Source: Scilla litardierei
Taxonomy: Eukaryota > Streptophyta > Magnoliopsida > Asparagales > Asparagaceae
Direction: 5' to 3'
DNA: 64,000 nucleotides
NCBI GenBank assembly: GCA_030789695.1
Contig: CM061140.1
Location: 310,001 to 374,000 of the forward strand
Positions 42,995-53,936 of the stretch are shown here, piece by piece. Positions within the stretch are counted from its first letter, which is position 1, and each line of letters starts with the position of its first letter. A model generated the notes under the pieces. That model worked only from the letters and a program-made list of their open reading frames with translations, was not told the origin of the DNA and searched no databases. A program made the translations under genes and the position numbers.

Positions 42995-45871
42995 ATGGCA
43001 AGTGATAGGATGTTTGTTACATGCTATGTTGATGGAGATTTAATGATTGATGAAAATCACGAACCGAAGTATGTCGGAGGTACTGTGAGACCAATTATTG
43101 TGCGAAGACCGTCAACATATGCTGAGCTAGTAGATCGGATATACATAGGCACACGGATAAACCGGCAGGAGTTTGCATTGAATCTGGTGTGCAAATGGCC
43201 AATAACTGATCAAAGGTTTACCGCGGTGAAGATATCAGATGACAGGGATATGGAGATTCTGTTTAGCTTGGGTGAAGTTCAAAGATCAGTTGAAATATAT
43301 GTGGAAAAAGAAGCAGTAATCAACACCAGAGTGAGCGAACCACATGGCACATTTACTCGTATGCTTGATATTGGTAATGATTCGGCTGACTTTATGCCTA
43401 TAGAGAATATGGCGGGAGAAGGATGTTCGTATAACCAACAAGAGGATACGTAAGTATATAAAGTTTTGAAGTACTAAATATGTTTATGTTATATTTGTAT
43501 GAAGTGAATTCCATATGCTAAACATTTCAATTATTCATATGACATTTGCAGTTGGAATGTTGCGGGACAAGGAGATGATGCAAATGCAACTTACTCCACT
43601 TATAATCACGGTCCATCTGTACCAGAGACGATGCCCACGCATGCAAATGTGTATCCTGAAGATATTGACAGACCCACATATATTGGAGCATCGACGTCTA
43701 TATCGAGACAGGTGGATGACGAAAGTGATGGCACGGATAATGATGAACATCCTAATGTGATGGAGGATAGCATGCAGGTTGCTGCTGATCTAAATGCAGA
43801 TGACACAGAATGGATACATCAATCGGTTGCAGACAATACAAATGTGCAGTTTGAAGAGCCGTTGCCGGATGGAGAGGATGAGGAACAATGGGTGAACACT
43901 ACAATTATGAGGAATACCCAAGAAAGGCAGCTGATAGAGCCTAGGCTTCCCAGCAGTTCCGGAGTTTTCAACGTCGGTGATATGTATGATACAAAGATCG
44001 ACTTGATAAAAGCAATAACTGAATGGAGTATCGAGCACAATGTCTCATTTAGACCAATCAAGACAAACAAAACTTGCTATTCCGTGATATGTGGCTTGAA
44101 TCATGAAGTGAATCCGCATACTCAAGATGAGGGGAGTAGGAATTGTCCTTGGAGGGTTTATACAGCAGTGGGAAAAAGAACAGCTGGGAGGTTCAAGATA
44201 ACAAAAGTATGTGATGAACACACATGCAACAATCCTACTCTAAATACTGATCATAGTCAAGCCACATCATCTTTCATTAGTTACAAAATTATGCCCCAGG
44301 TGAAGACCAAGCTTGATATGACACCTGCAGAAATACAAGATGCCATTCATGCCATGTTACACATCAGAATATCATATCACAAAGCATGGATGGCTAGATC
44401 GAAAGCTTTAGCGAGGATATTTGGGGATTGGGAGGAGTCATACAAGAGGCTCCCACAGTACTTAGAAGCCATCAAGGAAAGCAATCCTGGAACAGTGTAT
44501 AAAATTACATATGAAACTATCAGGCCAAGAATGGCATTGTTTACAGGAGTGTTTTGGTCTTTTGGACCATCAATTGAAGGGTTCAAACACTGCAGGCCGG
44601 TCCTAAGTATTGATGGCACACATTTGTATGGGAAATATGCAGGGTGCTTACTGGTGGCTACAGGTGTGGATGCAAATGGGGGCCTATTTCCGTTAGCATT
44701 TGCAGTAGTATCAGCTGAGAATGTTGAAAATTGGAAGTGGTTTTTCTGCTGCATCTATGAGTTGATACCGAGTGCCCGTAGAAACCGAACGATTACCTTC
44801 ATTTCTGATAGAATGAAAGGTATTCCGAGAGCATTACGAGAGGGATGGCCAGGTTCTAGACACCATAGGTATTGTCTGCGCCACGTTATTGCAAATTACA
44901 TGGCGAAAGGGTTCCGAACAGCTACATTGGAAAATAACCTATGGAAAGCTGGCAATGCATCAGACTTGTTGAAATATAATTTTTTCGTGAAAAGATTAGA
45001 AAAGAGTCTGTGACAGCTGATGATTGGATTACTACAAACTTGGGGGCAGATACAAAGAGGTGGGCGAACCACGAAGATGGCGGTAGACGCTATTGTATAA
45101 TGACAACCAATTGTTCGGAGAGCTTCAATGGGGTTCTTAAAGGAGCTAGAGCGCTTCCGATACAATCGTTGATTGCAAGAACCTTTTATAGATTAAACAA
45201 GTATTTCTATCATCGGCGGCTTGATGGACTCCGTTGGACGACCACTTTCACCCCAAAAACCGAGAACATTATTGGTGCACGTGTGCAAGCAGCCAGGTGT
45301 TGCTACATCACAAGATTTGGTGACTTTGAGTGGCAGGTGGTGGATACAAATGCACAAGTATATACCGTGACGATAGAAGGTGACCGTTGCACATGTTCGT
45401 GCAACATTCCTATGCTTCAGCATATGCCATGTGTCCATGTGATCGCCGCAACGTCAAGACAGCAATATGGTGCCAACATATCATATTGGCCATTTTGTTC
45501 ACCATGGTATAGTGTGAGTAAATATCAACTGTCATATATCCCAGAATTTCACCACATACCTGATGAAAGGTACTGGAAGGAGTGTGATGGTCCCAGTTTA
45601 CTTCCTCCAGAAAAAAGAAGACAACCCGGTCAGCCAAGATCGACAAGGATTCGGGGAGAAATGGATCGTCCACGTGAAGGAAGCATGCAGAATAGATGCA
45701 CCAATTGTCATCAGCTTGGTCATAAGAAATCACGTTGCCAAAATCTTCTACGCACAACATCGTAAGTTCCTTTTCACATTTCATGTTTAGTCTTTATGAA
45801 AATACTTGTGTACTAACTTCAGCCAATGTTCTAGGGCTCCATCGCATCGAGGAGGCGGTTCGCGTGCATGA
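42995..45871 (+). pseudogene. MURA-type MULE transposase, spliced, one frameshift
   Basis: Exon 1 42995-43449 and exon 2 from 43552 join in frame. Exon 1 holds an N-terminal PB1-like/MuDR leader. Exon 2 has the MuDR DNA-binding region (CYSVICGLNHEVNPH... CPWRVYTA, HTCNNP) and the MULE catalytic domain: D in PVLSIDGTHLYGKY, D in FISDRMKGI and H in RHHRYCLRHV. Near 45005 the reading shifts by one base and continues (45010-45765) with YCIMTTNCSESFNGVLKGA, a SWIM zinc finger (CTCSCN...MPCVHV) and a CCHC knuckle CTNCHQLGHKKSRC. A short last exon, 45836-45871, is plausible. It cuts and joins DNA at the TIRs; the frameshift probably disables this copy. Confidence 0.88.
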
Positions 45872-46045
45872 AGTTATATAATTCCATGTCGCGTAATATT
45901 TGAAATCTATGTATCGTATTTTTGATATATGTGAATGTGAGTGTATAAGATATATGTAATGGATACGACGTGATATATGTGATGGATATGAGATATATGT
46001 AAAATCTTATATACTTTTGGAATGAAATCGGATATATGTGATATA

Positions 46046-46277
46046 TGCGATAGATGTGTGTGCTATATGCAAAATGTGTTGGATGTGTGAATGGCATGAG
46101 ATGTGGGAATGTGAAAGGGGATGGAAGAGTGGTTTGGGGCTGGCAGCAGCAGCAGCTGCTGCTGCTGCTGCTGCCGCTGCCAGCCCCAAACCACTCTTCC
46201 ATCCCCTTTCACATTCCCACATCTCATGCCATTCACACATCCAACACATTTCGCATATAGCACACACATCTATCGCA
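46046..46277. repeat. Near-perfect 232-bp inverted repeat between the two MULE genes
   Basis: Arms of about 113 bp meet at a CAGCAG...CTGCTG centre with almost no loop. One arm mismatch was seen (A/G near 46073), plus small length differences in the CAG/CTG centre. It lies about 175 bp after the last transposase exon and about 195 bp after the PMD stop, so transcripts of either gene reading past their ends would contain a long hairpin. Confidence 0.93.
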
Positions 46278-46473
46278 TTTCCCATGACATATATCACACA
46301 CCTATCGCATATACAACATATATCCAACTCATTTCTCATTCCACGTAGCTTAAACATATAAAACCCACGTAAATGCCATATTTCAACACATTGAAAATAA
46401 AATTTCAGATTTCATTCCAAAAGTAAATAACATTTCGACAGATTTAAACACAACGAAAATAGCTCTATTACAA

Positions 46474-48813
46474 TCATTGCCGCCTCTTTAAAAACCTGCT
46501 CATAAGAGACCGCCCACGCCTGTATGTGAGAAACTGACCTCGCTGAGTTGATGTGTCCCCTTCCATTTCTGGTTGGGTGTGTTGTGTCACGGAAGTGTCA
46601 GCTTCATGCACGTGAGTCTGATGTAGCTCTTCTGCCAGAGTCTGATGTGCCTCGTCTGCCAGAGTCTGCGGTGGCTCATCTGCCAGAGTCTGCTGCTGTG
46701 GCTCGTCTGCCAGAGTCTGCTGCTGTGGCTCGTCTGCCAGATACTGCTGACATGGGTCAGCTTCAGGGACAACGGTATACGGCAGAGTAGACTGAGACGT
46801 GCTGGCTTCATACCCAGTATATGACTGATAATGCTGAGATGGGTCGCCTTCATACCCGGGGTATGCCTGATACTGCTGATACATACCGAAATCATAACTG
46901 GTATATGGCTGCAGCTGCTGAGAAGTGCCAGCCTCATCACCGGTAAATGGCTGATACTGCTGAGATGTGCCTCCTTCATCCCCAGCTGGCTGATACTGCT
47001 GAGATGTGCCTGCTTCATCCCTGACAGGCTCTTATCTTCGTGCACCCTCACCTCTATGTCGTGTACCGCGGAGTACCTGTCCAATCTTATCCCTAATTTG
47101 CAGGATCTGCTCTGGGTCACGTGCTTCGTAAGCCAGTGTACACATATCCTCTAACATTCTGAGTGCGTCAGTCTGCAAAACATATGAATAAAATATATAT
47201 TAGAAACCTATATATAAAATAAACAAACAAACATTTTAATGCTAAACTACTATTTACCATTTCCCGCTCGATTGGACCACGAGGCATGTAACCATACGGG
47301 GGTTCTTGCCTACTATATATCCACCGCCGTGTGATCCTCCAATACCACTCCATATATACATCTAAACTGACAGCATCCCCCCTGCTCAACAATATGTGCA
47401 GCCCTGTTGTACCACTGCATGAGGGGCTGCACAGTGGCTTCATTCCATGCTCTAGGGTTCATGCCGGTCTTCACCGGCATTATTGGAACCGCTTCTGGAA
47501 TATGCTGCGGGATACCAAATTGGCGCATAACACGATCTGGGACATGCATCACCAATACATCGAAGCAAATTAGCGGTACACGCGCACGCCAGCTCTGATT
47601 TTCTAAAACACATAAATCAGGAAGATTTTGATATCTCTGAAGATATGGCTCCCAGATCACCTAAAGGAAATGAAAATTATGAATAACTCATCAGATTTCG
47701 TAATAATAATCCATCGGTCATCACATCAATGTATAAAATTTACAACTTCTTACCTGCGTAGGCTCTAACATGTCAAGCTCGTTTCTATAAAAATCCAGTT
47801 GCCGCTGGGGGTTTTCTCTGAATGATAATGGCACATTCCACCTGCATCCTAAAGGGAGGGTGCCATCCAATATGTCTTGGGCGCAAGTCGGCCTGCCTAT
47901 ATGCAATCTCTCCCATGACCATACCTGTGAATTTGAAATTGTCAGTGACTGTTACTATATAAAAAATTATTACAATGAACTTAAGTTTCAAATTGTATAC
48001 CTGCAACAAGGTGGAGCATGCGTATAACCCAGTTGTTTCCCTTCTTTCCACCTTACTTAGCTCTGCGTATAGGTGAGCAAGAACAGCACTGCCCCATGAA
48101 TAATCTGCAATGGCCTCTATATGCTCCATCTTTGTCAACCACCTGAGATGCACCGACCCTTTACTTGGATCTGGCACCAATAATGTGCCTATCATATGCA
48201 AAATATATGCTCGAGTATATTGCCGAATCTCCTCAAGGGTGGCTTCTGCAGGCAACCTCATGAACGTCTCTCGCAACCAGCTTAGTTTTACCTTAGCTCC
48301 TTGGTTTTCTATGGATGCATGTCCAAGGAGTCGCTCCATCAATTCCGCCCAATTGGGACGGGTTGTCATTCTCCATATAGGAATGCCCTCAGCAGGAAGG
48401 CCCGTGATGACTGACACATCCTGTAATGTGATCGTCATCTCACCTTGACGGAGATGGAATGTATTGGTCTCGGGCCTCCATCTATCCACCAATGCAGAAA
48501 GTAACGCCCAATCCAACCGTATCCACCTCAACCTCGCACATACATCAAACCTGGCAATTTCCATATAGTGCGATGCCCGCTCATCTAAAACCCATGCGGT
48601 ATGTTTCCTCGTGTGGTCCACTACCAATATAATATCCGCCTGCAACCAAAAAATACGTATTGTTAAAATACTTCATCCAAAATTACGAAGAAAGATAGAT
48701 TGCGTAAAATATTAATTCACTAGTTTTGTTCATACCTGTCCAGGCTGGATATTTGCTGAACGATGTCGTGCCTGCTCATTCAAGACCGTATCTGAAACAG
48801 GTCCCGGGTCCAT
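46474..48813 (-). pseudogene. Plant mobile domain (PMD, MAIL-like) gene carried by the MULE
   Basis: Five exons: 48736-48813 (ATG at 48813), 48001-48639, 47754-47924, 47268-47660 and 46474-47172, with GT/AG introns. The PMD core is in exon 2: RWRPETNTFHLRQGEMTIT, LQDVSVITGLPAEG and YTRAYILHMIGTLLVPD. Exon 3 adds RPTCAQDILDGTLPL and exon 4 a WEPYLQRYQNLPD region. Exon 4 shifts frame at a run of C on + (near 47380). The last exon has a TAA at 47032-47034, then an open Gln-rich tail of DEAGTSQQYQP-like and LADEPQQQT-like repeats and a basic end (RGRSLMSRFLKRRQ). PMD proteins are known in host genes and inside MULE and Ty3/gypsy elements; their role in the elements is unclear. Confidence 0.85.
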
Positions 48814-49439
48814 ATCTGCTAGAAAAAATATATAAGATGAAAAAAATTGGATGTTGATGTTAATGATGAATGTTACAATCAACTAACATGAATTGGTGTT
48901 TCATTTAAAATTTATTTCAATTTATACATGGCATTTGATAGGAAAAAATTTAGCATACAAAAGATTTATATTTCATCTAAAATTTTTTATTGATGTTTCA
49001 TCAATAAATACATGGCATTCCATAAAATTTTGTATGCTAAAATTTTGATTATGACACACGAATACTCCAATACATGGCATTTGGTCTAAAATTTTAGCTT
49101 AAATTTTTATCTTACAAACTAAATTTTTATCATTTCATATACATTTGGAGAGCCAATATACAATACAAAATAAATTTTTAGCTTAAACACGAATACTAAT
49201 TTTTAGATCAGAGCCAATATAAAATTTCATCAACCCTAAACCCCATTGAAATTTGGGATAAATCAAGAGCTTAATGACAAAAAATTACATAAATCATACC
49301 TACTGAAGGTTGTCACTACTTGATGAGAGCTAGATTTCACTTCCTGAACGGAGAAGGACAATACGTGGGTTTTAGGGTTTTTGGCTCGGGAGGAAGAACT
49401 AAGAAAGAAAGAATGAAGAAAGAAGCAGACCGGGCGCTG
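48814..49439 (-). promoter_or_regulatory. Upstream region of the PMD gene
   Basis: AT-rich DNA between the PMD start codon and the right TIR, with no ORF. By position it should hold the 5' UTR and promoter. Repeats of ACATGGCATT and TAAAATTTT occur at about 48915-49140. No TATA box could be chosen with confidence. Confidence 0.35.
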
Positions 49440-49608
49440 GCGGCTGTGAAGGGGTGTTAATCTGGACGCGGTTTGAAACCGCGTCCAAACCCCAAACAGC
49501 CCCCCCGCACGCGCGAGCCCAGAAGTTAGTCGGTTTTGCTAAATAGTTTATAAGTTGGTCGATTTTTTAAATAAGTTTAAAAAATTAGCCTAAATGCAAA
49601 AATTGTCC
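49440..49608 (-). repeat. Right TIR of the MULE
   Basis: The reverse complement of the left TIR, about 169 bp, with one copy of the 23-bp palindrome (49464-49486) where the left has two. Confidence 0.92.
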
Positions 49609-49617
49609 AAGTACTAA

Positions 49618-50060
49618 CTTCCTGAATTTCAATTAATAGTCTTGATTGATGTCTGTATAGATGTCTATGGAAGATGTCTATGGAAGATGTCTATGCAGAC
49701 GTCTTATGTCCTGTTCCAGGCATATAATGTTCAGAATAATTTAGGATTTTGAAATTTCCAACATAGACGTTCGATTCCGGGGTTCAAATTAGAGGTCTCT
49801 TCGTATAAGAAGACATAATAGATAATGCTTAGGATATAATAATGAATCTAACCATATGAAATCAACTCTATACTCAATAAACAATATAAAATAGTATCGA
49901 AATTTCCTATGAAATAAGATCTTCGCTGTTTCTTCATCTTCAAATAGTCATCAAGTGTGTTCTCAAGTATGTAGATGCATATTCCTATTTATCTATCACT
50001 TGAACACTCAACAAAATCATTAGTAACTCATGAATTATTTTAAATATAATTTTAGTTAAA
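49618..50060 (+). other. Intronic DNA with a short tandem repeat
   Basis: GATGTCTATGGAA is repeated three times near 49660-49695. Nothing else was recognised. Confidence 0.5.
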
Positions 50061-50254
50061 TAACCAAAAGGGTAAATTGTATAAAAATACCCTCACGTTT
50101 GGGCCATTTTCACGTAAATACCCTCATGTTTATTTTGTGACAAATTGATATCCTGTAACGGAAAATAGGCTAACGGTGTTAAATTGGACCATTTTGCTCC
50201 TCTCCCTCACGTTTGGGTAAATACCCTCACGTTTGGGCCATTTTTACGTAAATA

Positions 50255-50790
50255 TCATGAGGTCTCTTCTCTCTCTCTCTCTACCTAATCTCTCTCCTCT
50301 CTCTCTACAAATTTTCTATCTTTCTCTCTATATACCGAATCTCTCTCCCCCAATTCTCTCTCTCTCTACTGATTCTCTCTCTCTTTCTCTCTCTCTATAC
50401 CGATTCTATATATATATCTCTCTCTACCGATTCTCTCTCACCCCCAAACTCTCTCTTTATGTCTCTCTACTGATTCTCTCTCCTCTCCCTCTCTACAAAT
50501 TCTCTATCTTTCTCTCTATATACCGAATCTCTCTCTCCCGATTCTCTATCTTCCCCAACTCTCTCTCTACTGATTCTCTCTCTCTCTCTACCGATTCTAT
50601 ATATATATCTCTCTCTCTCTACCGATTCTCTCTCTCTACTGATTCTCTCTCTCTACCGATTATATATATATATCTCTATATACTGATTCTCTCTCCTCTC
50701 TACAGATTCTCCCTCTTTCTCTCTCTACACCGAATCTCTCTCTACAAATTCTCTTTCTCTCTCCCCCCAATTCTCTCTCTCTCGGGTGGG
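50255..50790 (+). repeat. CT-rich microsatellite block (CTCTCTCTACCGATT type)
   Basis: About 540 bp of CT repeats broken by TACCGATT and ATATATAT phrases at irregular spacing of 30-60 bp. Confidence 0.9.
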
Positions 50791-51990
50791 ATGGTGCATG
50801 GGGTGGGTGGGTGTGCGTTCATGCGTGGGGGTGGATGGGTTGTGTGCATTAGGGGGGCTGGGGTGGGGTGTGTGCATGGGGTGTGCGCGCGTGGGTGGGT
50901 GGGTTGTGTGCGTGGGTGGGTGTGTGGGTGTGCGTGGGGTGGGAGGGAGTGGGTGTGTGTGGGGGGGGGGTGTGTGTGTGTGCTTGGGGTGGGGGGTGTG
51001 TGCATGGGTGTGTGGGTGTGTTTATGGGTGTGGATGGGTGGGTGCACGGGGGGTGGGTGGGTTGTGTGCATGGGGGTGTGTGTGCGCATGTGGGTGTGTG
51101 TGGGTGTGGTTGGAGGGTGTGTGCATAGGGTGGGTGTGTGCGCGTGGGGTGGGTGGGGTGTGTGTGCTTAAGGGGTGTGTGTGTGCATAGGTGGGTGGGT
51201 GGGTGTGGGCATTAGGTGTGAGTGTGTGTGCGTGTGGTGGGTATGTCAGCGTGGGTTGATGGGTTGTGTGCATGTGGTTTGTGCGCATATGGGGTGTGTG
51301 CTTAGGGTGAGTGTGTGCCTGGGTTGGGGGTGTGGTTGTGTGGGGTGGGCGTGGGTGTGTGGGTGTGTGGGTTGTGTGCATGGGGTGGGTGTGCGTGCAT
51401 GGGTGGATTGTGTGCATGGGGTGTGGGGTGGGTGGGTGCATGGGCGTGTGTAACCTGTTGAAGTATTGGCTCAATCTGGGCACTATAAGGTAGACGATCA
51501 CACATGCACTAATCCACCTCAATGCACACGCCCACCCAATACACACACCCACCCCATGCCCACACCCACCCCATGCCCACACCCACCCCAATGCACACAC
51601 CCATACACCCATGCACACACACGCACCCAATGCACACACACACCCACCCAATGCACACACCCGCCTCATGCACATACACCCATGCCCACACCCACACCCA
51701 CACCCTATGCACGCACAAACTCACACACAAACCCATGCATAAACCCACCCCAATGCACACACCCACCCACCACATGCACACACACCCCATGCCCACACCC
51801 ACCCACCCATGCACACATCCACACATGCACAGACTCACCCACCCCATGCACACACACCATGCACACACCCACCCACCCATGGACACACACCCTCCCCATG
51901 CACGCACACACACACCCCCATGCACACACCCCCCAATGCGTGCGCACACACACCCCACACCCATGCACCCACCCACCCCAATGGACACAC
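50790..51990. repeat. Opposed GT-rich and CA-rich minisatellites (long inverted repeat)
   Basis: 50790-51450 is built of GTGGGTGTGTGCATGGGG-like units on + and 51520-51990 of their complement, CCCATGCACACACCCACC-like units. Between them is about 65 bp of unique DNA. The two arms are imperfect complements and could form a hairpin of several hundred bp. The + strand of the first arm has many runs of three or more G at short spacing. Confidence 0.85.
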
Positions 51991-52293
51991 ACCCAATTCA
52001 GGGTATTAACTTATAAAAGGTCCAAACGTGAGGGTATTAACTTTTAAAAGGAACATACATGAGTAAATTTGTCCAAATTTCTGTCTTTTGGACGGAAAAT
52101 TAAAAAATGGTATCAACTTAAAAGAGTCGGAAAACGTTTGGGTATATATTTTGATGAAAATAAACGTCATGGTATTTACGTGAAAATGGCACAAACGTGA
52201 GGGTATTTTTCTGCAATTTACCCTAAACAAAACTTACAAGTGTGCTACTCAAATGCCAATACATGTAACAAATAGTTCTCTTCTGCTGTTTAG

Positions 52294-53058
52294 TACCGCG
52301 AAGAAAGGTCCAGAAATCCTTTGAAAGCATTCCAGGATGCTTTAAAACAGGTAACTAGATGTTGCTATGGCATTCTTTGTTATATTGCAATTCGGAGATA
52401 ACATTCCAACCGGATTATTCGTCAGGCCTTGTGCAAACATGCAAATACAAGTCCAAGAATACAATCGGATGGGTATTCTGGTGAGGTGAAGAGCCCAACT
52501 CCACTAGAGCACTCTTACGGTACTCCTTTGTATTATTTCTCTATGGTCTGTATGTATTTTATTATATATCTGGCCAAGCTTGTTAAAATATCTTATCTGG
52601 TATACATTGCACTGCCTTTTGCTGTCTGCATTGTCTGTTAGATGGGGGGAATACTCCAAGTTCAAGCAAACCAAATGGTGACTCCATCGAAGGAGGGAGG
52701 GGTAGACGGAAAAGGAAACTAAAAATTCATTATGATGTAAGTTGTTAAATATTGGTTTGATTTTGTTCCTATACATTTTTCTCCTAGAAAATTTCGATGG
52801 AAGCCTTCTTTGCCAACAAAAAGGTTCCATTCAGTGGGCATCCTATGCTATAAAGGCCAGTCCTTTCAAGCATATTTTTTCTGCGAGGACTAGAATGTAA
52901 GATTATTGTTCTTAATTTTCTGATTTCATGCTTTTCAGGAATTAACCTTGGAAGAGAAACCATCCAGAAGATTGCGACGACTAAGGATAATGCGGAACCT
53001 TGGCCTTGTAGCTCCCGCTGGATCCCCTTTTTCTCTATCAAACGGGAGGAGTGCATAA
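52294..53058 (+). CDS. PWWP-domain protein gene, 3' exon cluster
   Basis: Exons 52294-52350, 52426-52519, 52642-52736 and 52939-53058 (TAA at 53056-53058), all with GT/AG borders and matching phases. They encode YREERSRNPLKAFQDALKQ, then KHANTSPRIQSDGYSGEV, a basic RGRRKRKLKIHYD (a likely nuclear localisation signal) and EKPSRRLRRLRIMRNLGLV before a short tail. The exons at 5164-5665 supply the PWWP core. The uninterrupted frame across all seven exons suggests a working gene despite the giant intron. The exact orthologue is not recognised. Confidence 0.82.
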
Positions 53059-53936
53059 AACAGACATGAAAAAGAATTTAATATCAACTTTTTCAATTTT
53101 ACATCGGTCAGGTTTTTTTAAAATACCTACACAACGTGTGTGAGTGTGAGTGAATAAGAAGAATAAATGTATATATATCAAAGCCTTGTGCATTGATGAA
53201 TCAGGAGCTTCTTTGGAGGCTGGTTATTGTCATTATATTTTAAATTAATTAAGCCATGCTTGGTAGCACAGAACTGATAATTGTGCTAGCTTGTTGCGCA
53301 TTGGTAGAGCTTTGTATCATATTGTCCTAAGTTAATATTGAGATATTTTTTTGATGTCTTGTATCATATCTTTCGACATTAATAACCTGACCAAACAAAC
53401 CCTTAAAATTATTGTTAGAACTTTGCTATTTGAATCAACCAAAAATCGACGTCGTCTTTGGAAGGAAATGAAAACATCATATAACTATGTCTGGAGATCT
53501 ATGTAGCAGGGGCCTTTCCATCGCGAAGCCGTATCATGTTGGACATGCGTATCCTATATGGTTGTAAGAATTTGCAAAAGACACACCAAGATTGAAGGAT
53601 CATCTCATGAATCAAGCATGTACTTCTCCAACATCAAATACAAATGGATTTGAGACTATTATTAGTACTGCATCGTCTACATTGAGCATATTAATTCGGA
53701 CCGGATACAACTCAAAAAAGCAACATGAGCATCAACATTGATGGATTGGACACAGACACACATACATACACTCTCTCTCACTCTCCCTCCATTTCAAATA
53801 TATATATATTGATGATGGCTAGCTTACAGCAATAGGCATCCAGCTTTATGCAATATTCATAGAAACACTATAACAATAATAGCTTGATCAGCTAGATAGA
53901 GCTAAGCCAGGTACTCAAGCAGCAGTGAGTGACACG
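53059..53936 (+). other. Intergenic DNA between convergent host genes
   Basis: Probably the 3' UTRs of the PWWP gene (+) and BAHD gene (-). An AATAAA-like GAATAAATG lies near 53162. No other gene is seen. Confidence 0.45.

Larger units (their letters stand above)
42550..49608 (+). mobile_element. Mutator-like element (MULE) with transposase and PMD gene, 7059 bp
   Basis: Flanked by perfect 9-bp target duplications AAGTACTAA (42541-42549 and 49609-49617), the size typical for Mutator elements. Long TIRs (42550-42750 and 49440-49608) are nearly identical apart from an extra ~35-bp segment on the left. Inside are a spliced MURA-type transposase on + and a spliced plant-mobile-domain gene on -, converging on a 232-bp inverted repeat. 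The transposase is interrupted by one frameshift and the PMD gene by one frameshift and one stop. The close match of the TIRs indicates a recent insertion. Confidence 0.92.
50070..52223. mobile_element. Non-autonomous MULE-like element loaded with minisatellites (2154 bp)
   Basis: Ends GGGTAAATTGTATAAAAATACC and, inverted, the same with a few changes. The TIR similarity runs about 60 bp strongly and further weakly (repeats of AAATACCCTCACGTTTGGG on both sides). Flanking 9-mers TAACCAAAA (50061-50069) and TAAACAAAA (52224-52232) differ at one base, consistent with a 9-bp Mutator-type target duplication. There is no transposase; the interior is CT, GT/GGGTGG and CA/CCCACC repeats. Confidence 0.75.
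5666..52293 (+). other. Giant ~46.6-kb intron of the PWWP gene
   Basis: The donor CAT|GTGAG at 5666 and the acceptor TTTAG|TAC at 52294 are both phase 0, and the protein reads sensibly across the join. The intron holds nested LTR elements, a MULE, a second MULE-like element, a candidate solo LTR and low-complexity DNA. Only the exon evidence defines it; no transcript data were available. Confidence 0.75.

Noticed and set aside
46038..46361. ORFs across the 232-bp inverted repeat, nearly the same on both strands
   Set aside because: The identical peptides on + and - are a direct result of the palindrome.
42541..49617. The MULE as a captured host-gene Pack-MULE
   Set aside because: It encodes its own transposase with catalytic motifs, so it is an autonomous-type element with cargo rather than a non-autonomous Pack-MULE.
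50233..52016. Long ORFs in the CT/GT/CA repeat element, up to 312 aa
   Set aside because: They are translations of minisatellites (Ser/Leu, Gly/Cys/Val and His/Thr/Pro runs) open in several frames on both strands.
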